A stretch of 64,000 nucleotides of DNA from the NCBI RefSeq assembly GCF_024323335.1, contig NC_066585.1, positions 177,943,149 to 178,007,148 on the forward strand, read 5' to 3'. Source of the stretch: Lathyrus oleraceus (Eukaryota; Streptophyta; Magnoliopsida; Fabales; Fabaceae). The notes beneath the pieces are model-generated. The model had not been told where the DNA came from and searched no databases. It worked only from the letters and a program-made list of their open reading frames with translations. Numbering within the stretch: the first letter of the stretch is position 1; every line of letters starts with the position of its first letter. Positions 1 to 10,165 of the stretch are shown here, piece after piece. The translations under genes were made by a program, and so were the position numbers.

Positions 1-1103
1 TAGCAGGAAATTTGAACAGACGAGCTATGCGCACCGGTTGACACCTACAAAACAGCAAATGGGTTAGTATGACTCACACATGCAATGTCTGTCCGTACTA
101 GGAATATTCTGTCCTTGGATTCCAGCGTCACTGAGACAAATACTTTTTCATCAATAACATTCGGACATCTGGATGTCTCTCAACCAGAATTTTAATCAAA
201 AATAATGGACCCTGAGTACGGATGGACATGAGTTGAATGCAGATGAATGCGAAATGAGACCGATGCAAATGCATGAATGCAAGTCACTGTGCCACCAAGT
301 CATCTGAAGACCCATCACTTCTCTGAACCAGTCCCATCTGTGGGACCAAGTCACCATAAATCCGACTTGGGGAGTTCCGAAATAAACGGAACTGGAGATT
401 ACATTACTATCACAGGAACATCCACTGAACGGATGACAGCCAGATCCTCTGAACCGGTACTTTCAAATTCAACCCGGGGATCCGAAATAAACGGAACCCG
501 CTGATAAACCACGGACAGAACTCCGGCGTCCCAGAAATAAATGTCCACAATTCACAGTCACCATCAGTACCAAGAGTCACCAACAAGTCACCAACCAGTC
601 AGCAATTGTACCTGTAATAATCATTCCCTCCCACTCACGGGTGTCATCTAGGCCAGGGTAAGGTCGAGAGAAACGCAGCATAAATAACCTTTCGCAGAAT
701 ATCATCCTGTGCACACCCGATGTATGCACCGATAATATCCCACCAGGGTCTGAACTGCTCGTGATATCAATGTTCCGCTAAGTGGCGCCATACCACCCGC
801 TTCCCATGAATCACTCTATTCCTAGGTTTCCTAGATTGCACTCATAGCCTGGGTATTGGGCCTTTTACCTCGAGTAAATCCCACCCCCCAATCAGAGAAA
901 ACACAGCCAGCATAGCAGATAAAATGAATGAATGCAAACATTAATGCACACATTGAAAGCAAACAGTAAACGACATGAATGCAATAAATAAAGCAGCATA
1001 TAACAACCAAAGCCCTAACCTAGAGAGCGCTAGGAGAGACTCGCTTAGGGAAGAAGGACCAGCACAGGTCAACTTCTCTACAATCCCCAGCAGAGTCGCC
1101 AGC
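1..1103 (-). mobile_element. Ogre-like Ty3 element A: 5' leader of internal region (partial)
   Basis: This is the sequence just downstream, in minus sense, of the primer binding site of a minus-strand Ogre-like element; the body of the element lies beyond base 1. I see no convincing coding frame, which fits an untranslated leader. Short repeated phrases occur, for example CGAAATAAACGGAAC near 376 and 483. The assignment rests on the primer binding site and the LTR beside it, not on protein homology. Confidence 0.7.
1084..1101 (-). other. Primer binding site of Ogre-like element A
   Basis: On the minus strand this reads TGGCGACTCTGCTGGGGA and starts two bases after the LTR end. A TGGCGACTC..CTGGGGA site, complementary to a tRNA 3' end (reported as tRNA-Arg), is typical of Tat/Ogre elements. 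Its position fixes the LTR at 1104-6441 as a 5' LTR and the element as minus-strand. Confidence 0.8.
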
Positions 1104-1592
1104 TGTCGCATTACGCGAAAAACCGGCGGGAAAAAAGAAACAACAGAGCCGCCACCGTGCGTTATTTATCCCAAAAGAGGGAAAGGAAACGCTCAGAGTA
1201 AACCTGGGAAAAGACATGGTCTCGCGACCAAAGAGAATGGGATCGGGAGTCGGTTATGCAAAGGGAAGGTATTAGCACCCCTACGCATCCGTCGTACTCG
1301 ACGGGATCCACGCACAATAGGAGGAAAATTGTTGTTAGAACACTGCTCACAAACACACAGATACTGGCTGAAAGAGAAACAAGAAAACAGACGAGACTGA
1401 CTCGGCAGGATATCGCATCCTGGGCCTACTTAGTCTATCAAGCATAGACATCAGAGTCTAAGTAGTTCGGACCGGGGAAACGACACATGCTCGCTAGGAT
1501 GTCGCATCCTATGCATACGTATCTCCTTGGACGAAGGAGAATCAGAGCATTCGTAGCTCGGCTAACACGCACACAAACAAACACAGGCAAAG

Positions 1593-1729
1593 GCAAACGT
1601 GGAGCCTGAATGCCAATCAATGGGCTTACATCAGCATCCGAACCAAAACACACACAAGGAGGCAAACGTGGAGCCTGAATGCCAATCACTGGGCTTACAT
1701 CAGCATCCGAACCAAAATCACGCACAAGG
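1593..1729. repeat. 69-bp tandem duplication inside LTR A
   Basis: Two copies start at 1593 and 1662 with GCAAACGTGGAGCCTGAATG, a period of 69 bp and few differences. The same duplication, with the same period, is present in the LTR at 55308-60326, so it predates the split of the two copies. Confidence 0.9.
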
Positions 1730-4055
1730 AGAAGGGTCTCGATTGCAACCAGGGCAAGAGAAAGGGGAGGTCTCAATCGCAACGAGGGCGAGAGAAAAGA
1801 ATTAGTGTTAGTGGTTAGTCAAACTCGACAAGACATCGCATCTCGTGCCTACGTATCTCATCTGGACATGAGAATCAGAGTTGCCGTAGTTCGGCTAAAC
1901 TATTCCTGTTGGTTTGTATTTTTTAAGTGGACAACGTCACTACGCAATCTACCGGACGCTCGACCTTTGGAGACTTACTCACCTGTAGTAGAAGGAGTTG
2001 ACGTATCCTTAAGAGGGGACAATGTTTGTTTGTGTTTTAGGAAAGCTCAAGCAAGAAAGGAAGTCCTATACGAAGGAACCGTGCTACCTTAATTGTCATG
2101 CAAACGAGACTACGCGGAGTCTAGCAAACCTAGGGGATACAATCACACCACACAAACATATACAACATGAAGTAAACACACCAACAAGGGGGCTCAAACA
2201 TCAAGGCTAGGCTTTAGTCGAGGGGTCATATCAACCTCAACAAACAAGCCTCTGTATCGGGGTCAGGTTAGCTCTTAACCTTGCCATTGAGGGGCTAAGG
2301 TGAAGCCAGATGAAAGGTGATGAGGGGTGTGCCTCATTGCTTCTATCTCAGGTCCGAGAGAGCATCAGACAAGGGAGCGTGGGTCCAGAATGGGGGGACC
2401 CTTCTACGCTCAGGACATAGACTCGACTGTACAATGTACAAGATCTTGGGCTTGGATCTCAATGCTACAACCATGTAATGGGAGCAAGGAGAAGACTCAC
2501 AGAATAGTGGGGGATAGATTGCTTATCCCTACCTTCCACCAATTGCCTCAGATGAGGACTTTTCCTGCTTGGGACAAATATAAACATACACAAGCATTGC
2601 CTCTTAAGGAGGACTTCAGACAATTTGCCCGGCCAAATAACAGCCGGGTCTCCAGACTACATGAAGAAGAAAGTTCCATACCTCAATGCCAATTGCTTAT
2701 AAGCAAAGCAATGCAAGTTCTTAAGAGAACTGAGCAACTAAGTGTACCTGTACAAAAGTCAAACAGAATCAGCATCTGCTTTCACAAACAGACAACAATA
2801 TAATGATCAATTAACAATCCCAATGATGTGCATAGCACAAGTCCATGTGGACCAACATCCTACAAAACAGCCACATTAGTTTACAAGTATCAAGCAAAAC
2901 ATCCCAAATGTGAAACAATATCCTTAAGCCTTAACCTCTTAACTTGAAAAGCCACAATCACATTCAAATGTAAGTAACATGACCACTAGGACTAGCCTAG
3001 GGTCAAAAAGATGGAAAAATCTTAAAACAGCAACCAATTCATGATCAAAGTCAAGCTATTTCAATAACAAAGGGATCCCAATTGGTCCCATATCCAAACT
3101 ATGTACGCATTTTATTTCATGCAACATGTAAGACAAAAGAAGCAAACATGGATCTATAAGAGCAACCAGCAAGATCACATCCAAATAAATGCCAAAATGG
3201 ATCCAAAAATTCTACAAAAATTATATCCTAAACAGAGGACATTCAACAAGCTACATGTCAATTTTCAAGCAATTTGGATAAAAGGAGCTATAGGAATTAA
3301 TTAGACATGTCAAGGCATGCAAAAACAACATCAAATGAAGTCTACAAATGTATGCTAACTTCAATTCAATGGTAAACAGTGACATTACATGGGAAATTAG
3401 TGGGACCAAAGCCAAATGAAAGCTACACATGTCAGGAACTATTCTACCAAATTTCATGGTCATATCATTCATCATGCTCATTCTATGCATAAAATAAGGC
3501 AAACTAGTTCAAAGGAAGCATTAAGCCTACAAACAGAACTATTGCATTCAAATCCACATCAACACAATCCCAAAAATTCTCAAACAATTTACATCTAAAC
3601 AGGACCTAATCATGGTCTAGCATGTCAAATTTTAGCCTAATTGGGAAAATGGAACCACATCAATGAAAATCAACAAAAACAGTCACAATTTCATGCTCCA
3701 AATCACAACATCAATACATACTCCCACTTCAAAAATTCATAACTCAATGAAAACAAAAAAGAAATGGATGAGACCAAAACAGGGAGGTCCTAACATGTGT
3801 CTATTACAAGCATATCAAATTTCATGATTATACAGTACCATATGAGCATTTCACAATGAATCTACCAACCTATGTCACACAAGCTTGCAAATTCAATCAT
3901 CAGAAATGAAAAATCATGATCAATTAGAAAACACAATGAACAATTCCACAAAAATTCACAAAGGATCCTAACATGTTAATGAGCATCCATGCCAAATTTC
4001 AATCAATTCTAACAAGGATAGGTCATGCTAAAAAATCCAACAAATTGGCATCAAG

Positions 4056-4080
4056 AGGTGTGACACAAATTGTCACACCT
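4056..4080. repeat. Perfect 10-bp inverted repeat, conserved in both Ogre LTRs
   Basis: The arms AGGTGTGACA and TGTCACACCT pair perfectly across a five-base spacer (CAAAT). An identical structure occurs at 57680-57704 in the second LTR, although the surrounding sequence has diverged. Its function is unknown. Confidence 0.85.
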
Positions 4081-6103
4081 AAGTTCAAAAATTCATAACT
4101 CCATAGCCAGGTATCAAAAACTCAAGAAATTTATATGGAAATAAGCATCATCCAGTCAACAACCATCACAAAAATTTCCAGACATTTATTTTACAATATG
4201 AGAATTTCATGATCAAATTAGTCTAAGGTATCAAAATATACACATGTGGAAGAAACCCTAGGTCAAACGAAAAATATTCCATGCACAACTTTGACCGATA
4301 GATCAAAAATCATCTACACTCAATGACAAAGTCAACAAAATAATTTTCACAATTTTCTGATTTTTTTATATTTTTTTTATGAATTTTCTAAGGTGCTAAA
4401 GTATTTTTTAAGAATTAAAATGAATTAATTTAAATTCAGAATGGCAAAAGTGTAATTATTGGGCGCGGGGGAGGGAAACTCCCAATTCGAATTTTCAAAC
4501 CAGTTTACGGATCAAACGCGCATATTATCATCATCTTCAACAATAAATTTCCAGAAAATATGAACAAGGCTCAAGAACACGCATTCTCTAAATCCTAACC
4601 AAAATGAACAAACCTATAGTCGTTGGAACCGTTACAACATGTAGATTACAAATATCAACTCCAATTAACCTAACAATCACTAAATCATGCAAATCGATCG
4701 ATCTAGGGTTTTAGATTCAAACTTCGAGTCGCGATTTCTTGCGCTACAGTTGATCATTTTCAATTCTAAAAGTAGCATGATGATCTACGTAACCTATTCT
4801 ACCACACGCACACAATCATTCAACGAAGCATGCGATTCGAATTTTGGATAAACCTGCTATGGCAGCGGTAGGATCGGTGGAATTGGCGCGCGATTTTCAG
4901 AAACAGCAACAGTACAAGCTCGTGGCAAGGTGATGTGATGCTCAGGTCCCTTCAATTTCGCTCCTATTGCTCAAATTCAACAATCACCATTGTAGAATCT
5001 CTCTTGGACAGTTGCAAATGGCGATGATCTTGATGCTCTCGTGTACAAACAGATGGAGTACTTGCCAATAGGAGATCAATGCAAGAAGAAGAATGCAAAT
5101 TGATCAAGTTTCGAAGGAGTTTGGAAGATTTTTGTGTTTGTGAGTTCTTGAAAATTCTTGAGAGGATTGTGATGATTTGATCCAAATTTTTGGTGAAAAT
5201 GAATTCTGTTATGATTTGGAAGTGATTAGGAATATATATGTTGCACTAATCCATGATTAATCAAGGTAATTAACCAAATTGGAATGTTAAGCAAATTGCA
5301 TTTTCCTTCAAAATGGCCAAAAATGCCCTTCCTTCAAATCAGTCCAAATAGCAGCTCAACTTTGGTTCCAACAAGTCCAAAATACCATATGCAATGTGTA
5401 GAAACAAGTTTCATTTCAATTGGATAAGTATTCTTGAATTTCACCATGTGATGGAAAATGTCCAATTTATGCACTTTCATTCTTCAAGCCAAAACTCAAA
5501 TTATGAAGCCTAGCCATGAAATGATGATTCAAACACATTCCAAATGCCATTCCTGAGGTGTTGCAAAAAGTCCCATCTCAAAATTCCAAATATTTTGCAA
5601 GTTGGACGATTTTGCCCCTGGTTCAATTTAACAGTCCAGTTGAAAAGTGACTTTTTGCATTGGCCACTTTTGGAAAAATCCAATGATGCACCCTTGAAGT
5701 ACATGTCAAATGGAGTTTGTGCATATAAAGAACTTGCAATTTGGACAAAGCATGTGGTGGTTATGGCCTCCTGATTATGGGTCTTTTCTGAAATTCACTG
5801 AGCCATATTTTGCAAACCACACATTGGATTTTTGAGTTCTTGGACTTTTTGGAAAGGTGAGAACAAGATCTTCAACTTTCATGTTGGACAAAATTCCATT
5901 TGAAGCTTGTATGATGAAGTTATTTTGAGGAGAAAAAGTTTCCATTTTGGGCAGCTGAGATTACAGGTCGCCTGCTATTTTTGGAAACTTTCTGTCTGGC
6001 CTCCAAATCCTCAACCTTGGTCTTTGGCATGTCAAATGAGACTTATAGGGACATGAATGAGGCCTTTCAAACCATTTCCCACCTTCCAATCCATAAAATC
6101 GGG

Positions 6104-6133
6104 CACAGTTGACCACAGTTGACCACAGTTGAC
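6104..6133. promoter_or_regulatory. Triple CACAGTTGAC repeat (W-box-like) in LTR U3
   Basis: Three contiguous copies of CACAGTTGAC followed by TTT give TTGAC cores, the W-box core bound by WRKY factors. The block lies about 310 bp from the U3 end of the minus-strand LTR, where enhancers are expected. The homologous site in the other LTR (59783-59802) has two copies. The regulatory role is inferred. Confidence 0.45.
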
Positions 6134-6441
6134 TTTCTAGGATTTCTGGTTGACTGAACAATGACTGATGACTCCTGAGCATCCAATCTTTGGCCAAACC
6201 ACTTCAAAATGATCTTTGGACCATATGAGCTTGAAAAATCAACCCTAAGGCTTTGTCTCAATGAAAATGGCACTTGCTTGCTTGATTGACTGATTCTCCT
6301 GATCAGTTTGACCTGATTCATCAACTGAACTTGCACTGGGGCAAATGGACAATGCAATGTTATGCAGTGGACATTGTTAATGCTATGACCTAATATGAAA
6401 TGAATGTACACAATGGTAGGGTGCAAATTTGAGGTGCTACA

Positions 6442-6891
6442 AGTAGTGAGAGAATCTTTGATGATAGAATCCTTTGGTTCACAGCCACCTGAAAAATGGA
6501 TGAGTCTACCAGATATGGGTTACTTGATAGCGAATCGCTATAATGTTGTACTTGTCTGTTTAGGCAATCCGTGCATGACTTTCTTTCCGATGACAAGTTC
6601 ACATTCACCAAATGTCTCTATTTATTGCATTGGTTTTGTTAACCGCAATCATTGGGTTCAGGTATGTATTTATATGCCTAAATACAAACATTATTTCAGT
6701 TAATATTTTATGTTATATGACTTAATCTTTTAATTATTTTACTTTATCAGGTTAACATGAAAGAGGGGTTTCCATTGCCACCGGTCACATTAGATTGGAA
6801 GAAATTTCGTTCTCATATAGCAACTACTTGGATGTTAGGATTTGCAGGACGTATGCAACATTGGCAATTACTTACACCTATATTAGCATGA
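6442..6891 (+). pseudogene. 3' fragment of MULE-type OTU-domain protein gene
   Basis: The open frame runs from the LTR border to a donor site at 6661/6662 (GTATGT), resumes at 6751 after TTATCAG, and ends at TGA 6889-6891. The peptide carries PPEKWMSLPDMGYLIANRYN, then a hydrophobic strand, then GFVNRNHWVQ, followed by VNMKEGFPLPPV. This matches the C-terminal OTU-like cysteine protease tail found in many plant MULE-derived proteins. NHW supplies the likely catalytic histidine; the catalytic Cys-containing N-terminal part is missing. The 5' part was cut off where Ogre element A inserted at 6441/6442. The family is recognised from memory of the motif order. The gene is broken, so no activity is expected. 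Confidence 0.65.
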
Positions 6892-6975
6892 TTATGTACT
6901 CAAAACATAAATATGTAATCAAAACATGAATTTTATATTTATATGTCTATTATATTCAAAGCTTAATACATAAAA

Positions 6976-8663
6976 TCAATGTGAACGAGAAATATGCAAA
7001 GCTTCAAATAAATCAGAAAACTGTGGATCTTCCTCTTCGGCATTAACCTGTCTTAGATAGCGATGAATCAATGTAGATACACGAGCCCAATCAGGATCAG
7101 ATGGCCCGACGTCATATACAGGAACTGGTACCTCTCTAGGAGCGTCACGATGGGGAGGGACCAACCGTGGATGGGAAACACAATAATACCACTCCAGATA
7201 ACCGTCTACTGCATCAGATGGAGTGGTGGCCACGGTAGATGAACCGATCACAGCGATAACACTCTGATGGTAACTGATCCAATCAACATCAATATCCGTC
7301 GCCATCATACAATCCAAAGGTGGGGATGGAACATACTGCCTATACCCGAACTGACGTAAACATCTATCAGGCAAGTATGGGACAACTGTTTCACCCCACT
7401 TCAAACAGCCCATGTAAAGACATATCTCATCAAATACACACCATGCTCTATGATCCTCAAATGGTCGCCATATGACGTCGGCAGGTGTCAGCTCGTCCAA
7501 AATAGGTCGTAAATCATCGACCTTCAGGACTCCCTGCCTATACGACCATCTCATCGCTCGGGGAAGACCACAGTTATCAGCAGGTTTCCAATTCTCCCCT
7601 CTTTTTCCAGCAGTTGGAAAGTACTCGTGAATCCAACACTGTTACAAAATACAAACATAATAAATAAAACAAATTAAGTTAACATATTTTATAAAATGAA
7701 TCCAACACTTAATTAACAAAATTAAATTATATACCTGTAGGAGAGTAGGATATCCACCGAGCTGTTTGCAACTGTACATGGACGCATCTCCAAGATATCG
7801 GTAGAGGGTAACTAGTGCAGCTGCTCCCCAACTATATCCTGAACATCCATCCAAGTCCCTAAACAGGAGGAGGTATCGTGCCTCTACAAGTGTAAAGGTC
7901 TTATAAGCAAATATGGTGGAACCCACCAACATCAATAGATATGCTCCAGTCGCATATGCCCAGCTGGAAGCAGCTCTATGATGTACGAATAAATCATATA
8001 ACCACTCTAACTTGTAATACGATCCCCTGCAGCTACGAACATGTGACTGTGCCTGACCCTGTGACACTCCTAGGTAGTCAACAGCAAGTTCAACAACTAG
8101 CTCTTCAGTCACATCCTGAGGACTCCAGAAGATACCCCTGATGAGCAAGTGAAGTAGAGATGCGACATCATCTAAAGTAATGCTCATTTCACCAAACGGC
8201 ATGTGAAATGAAGATGTCTCTAGATGCCATCTTTCCACAAATGCAGAGACAAGATTTGTGTCTATCTTGTTCAGACTGGTTCTCTGCAGTGAAGATAAAC
8301 TGGATCTAGATACCCAACTCTCCATCTGTGGTGGAAGAGCCAATGGAACCCTAGAAGTCAACTTCAGTCCATGTCCGGCAACCTTCAACTCTTTCTTTGG
8401 ACCTCTTTCCTAAAAACAATTAAAACACATATTAGAAAATAAATTATAAAATATTCAACTATTATTCATTTTCAAATATAGCCCGTTTACTTACCTCACC
8501 GAACCATACATGTCGAGCAACATGATGCTCGTACTTCACCAAAAGAGACGTATCGTACGACCTCCTGGATATCCAGCCGGCTCAGCTGCAGCTGCAGATG
8601 AAGATGCACCCCGGTCTAACGTGCGGACTGGAATCCGGCCATCTGCACCTCGTCTTCGAACCA
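6976..8663 (-). pseudogene. Plant mobile domain (PMD, MAIN-like) gene copy with one frame break
   Basis: Three exons on the minus strand: 8663-8495, 8409-7735 and 7638-6976, with GT-AG introns of 85 and 96 bp. The last two exons form an unbroken frame of 446 codons ending at TGA 6976-6978. Visible PMD landmarks are GLKLTSRVPLALPPQMESWV, ALVTLYRYLGDAS, LQ/CWIHEYFPT across the exon 2/3 junction, and WRPFEDHR. PMD proteins (MAIN, MAIL1 and the N-terminal part of the PP7-long phosphatase homologue) act in nuclear silencing and genome stability, but many copies are carried by transposons. The first exon shows a one-base shift near 8557-8563: an Ala-rich frame runs into the frame encoding DTSLLVKYEHHVARHVW. 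No clear ATG is seen; the exon follows a TTTTGCAG acceptor, so an upstream exon is likely. It lies tail to tail with the OTU fragment. It is either a decayed gene or a transposon-borne copy. Confidence 0.75.
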
Positions 8664-8724
8664 CTGCAAAAAAAATGTTTAAAAAAATAATTAAAATTAA
8701 AAAAAAAGAAAAGAAAAATTACGT

Positions 8725-8983
8725 ACCGGAACACTTCAAAGAAGAGTTCCGGTTAGTAAAAAACAAAAAAGCCTTCCGGAACACTTTCTTAAAGAGTTCC
8801 GGTATATATCATCCAAACCGAAAGTCTTTAAGAAAGACTTTCGGTATACAACTATACAAACCGGAAGACTTTCTAAAAGACTTCCGGTTCAGTGCCCCTT
8901 AAAGGTAACAAACTGGAACTCTTTAGAGAAGTGTTCCGGTATACAATTAATGAACTGGAAGACTTACTCTGAGTGTTCCAGTT
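8725..8983. repeat. Array of six covarying 27-31-bp palindromes
   Basis: Six inverted repeats lie at about 8725-8753, 8776-8802, 8817-8845, 8859-8889, 8912-8940 and 8953-8983, separated by 13-27 bp. A seventh, half-site lies near 9015. The consensus arms are ACCGGAA(C/G)ACTT and AAG(A/T)(C/G)TTCCGGT around a short A/T-rich loop. Arms differ between copies, but changes are matched on both sides: GGAAC..GTTCC versus GGAAG..CTTCC, and copy 3 with CCGAAAG..CTTTCGG is a perfect 13-bp stem. Most others share one mismatch at the same arm position. The array lies just upstream, in minus sense, of the PMD exon, probably inside its leader or first intron. A frame at 8510-8902 through it is fortuitous. 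Confidence 0.85.
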
Positions 8984-9771
8984 TACAATGCAAAAAAGCC
9001 AAATATTTGTCTTCTCCGGAAGTCTTCAACGAAAATGGTATAAAAAATTTGAAATGGAAAATATACCCTATTTATATGAGGGTATTTTGATAAAAAAAAT
9101 TTAAATGTAGGGATGTGGGTACAATTGTAGGGGTACATGGTAAAATTTTCGTATATTGGACCGTTCACATAAGAAATTGGGCTTCATGAAGTTTCTTTTA
9201 AAATCTGTATTATTTTCTAAATAAATATTTTAAAAAACTAATTAAAATTATTAATGATTAATTTATTCTTTTAAAACTATTAATTAATATATTATTCTAA
9301 TCATCACTATCATCACGTTATTAAAAAATGGTTTTAATCAACAAAATAAAAATAAAATAAAGTTAAGAGAAAAAATTCAAATTTTAAATTAGGATAAAAA
9401 ATGTAAAACATCAAAATAGATGATGAATTTAATCCTAAAGAATTTGTCACCTAAGTTGGGAATTTCCACTTCCTTCCAAACAAAACGTCACGGATATAGT
9501 TATTGAATATTGATCACACCAATATAAAAAGATAGACGAATTTTGAGTTGAAATCGAAAAGTTGTGTCCACATTAATTATTAGATATTTAGATTAGGTAT
9601 CCCGTATTTTTTTAATTATTTAATTAGATAAAAACAATAAGATACAAATCAAAGAATATAGATGAAAGATAAGATTGGAATAAAACTAATAACTTGGTAT
9701 TCCCGTTAATATGCTGGTAAATGAAAAAAAATAAGTTATTCAAAAATCACGAGCTTAATGATAAACACGCA
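8984..9771. other. AT-rich intergenic region
   Basis: This stretch holds no recognisable gene or element. It is AT-rich, with only a half palindrome near 9015 related to the array on its left. It probably contains the distal promoter of the SPNS gene on its right. Confidence 0.5.
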
Positions 9772-9781
9772 TATATAAATA
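9772..9781 (+). promoter_or_regulatory. Candidate TATA box of the SPNS gene
   Basis: TATATAAATA lies about 385 bp upstream of the SPNS ATG. A start near 9800-9810 would give a leader of about 350 bases. Closer TATA-like strings near 10128 sit too near the ATG. Only transcript 5' ends can settle this. Confidence 0.3.
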
Positions 9782-10165
9782 AAATTCAAACTCACTTCAC
9801 CGTTAAAATAAATCTGAATATAAAGCAAGAAAATAGAGTGAGTAAGATAATAAAGAAAAAACAGAAATTAGTTATTAAACAAATTCCGCCAACTTGATGA
9901 TTCATATTCCTATTTAACCACTATTCTATTTTGGCAATTCTGTTTTTTTCTAAAGAATCACAATAATAATCACTTCCGGAACGAGAAGAAGAAGAAAAAG
10001 AGCTTAAGGCTGGGTGAAAGAAGAACACAGCTTCTTCTTTCTACCTGGCTATTACTACTTCAATTCTTCAACTACCATTCCACCTCGATTTTCTATTTTT
10101 TTTTTAATAAACCTGTCATCATCAAAACTATATAATATAATTTTATTTTATTATATTATTTTCGA

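Larger units (their letters stand above)
1104..6441 (-). mobile_element. 5' LTR of Ogre-like element A (about 5.3 kb)
   Basis: Read on the minus strand, the LTR starts TGTAGCACCTCAAATTT (6441) and ends in GCGACA (1104). Its plus-strand left end is closely similar to the LTR at 55308: both share the GAGCCGCCAC box, the ATTAGCACCCCT box and the GTCGTACTCGACGGGATCCA box. LTRs of 4-6 kb are a hallmark of Ogre elements in Fabeae. It contains a 69-bp tandem duplication, a conserved hairpin and a W-box-like triplet (separate entries). Open frames inside it, such as 975-1400 or 1438-1782, are chance frames or translations of the repeat. Confidence 0.85.

Noticed and set aside
975..1400. 141-codon frame at the left LTR border
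   Set aside because: It crosses the primer binding site and LTR boundary and has no recognisable domain.
1438..1782. 114-codon minus-strand frame with repeated FGSDADVSP
   Set aside because: The peptide repeat is the 69-bp LTR tandem duplication, and the frame lacks coding support outside it.
8510..8902. 130-codon plus-strand frame over the palindrome array
   Set aside because: It runs antisense through the PMD first exon and through the palindromes. No known domain is seen, and its repetitive residues follow from the repeats.
8725..8983. CRISPR array or heat-shock element cluster
   Set aside because: Units are palindromic with short, dissimilar spacers and the genome is a plant. GAA/TTC blocks are spaced by three bases, not the two needed for a heat-shock element.
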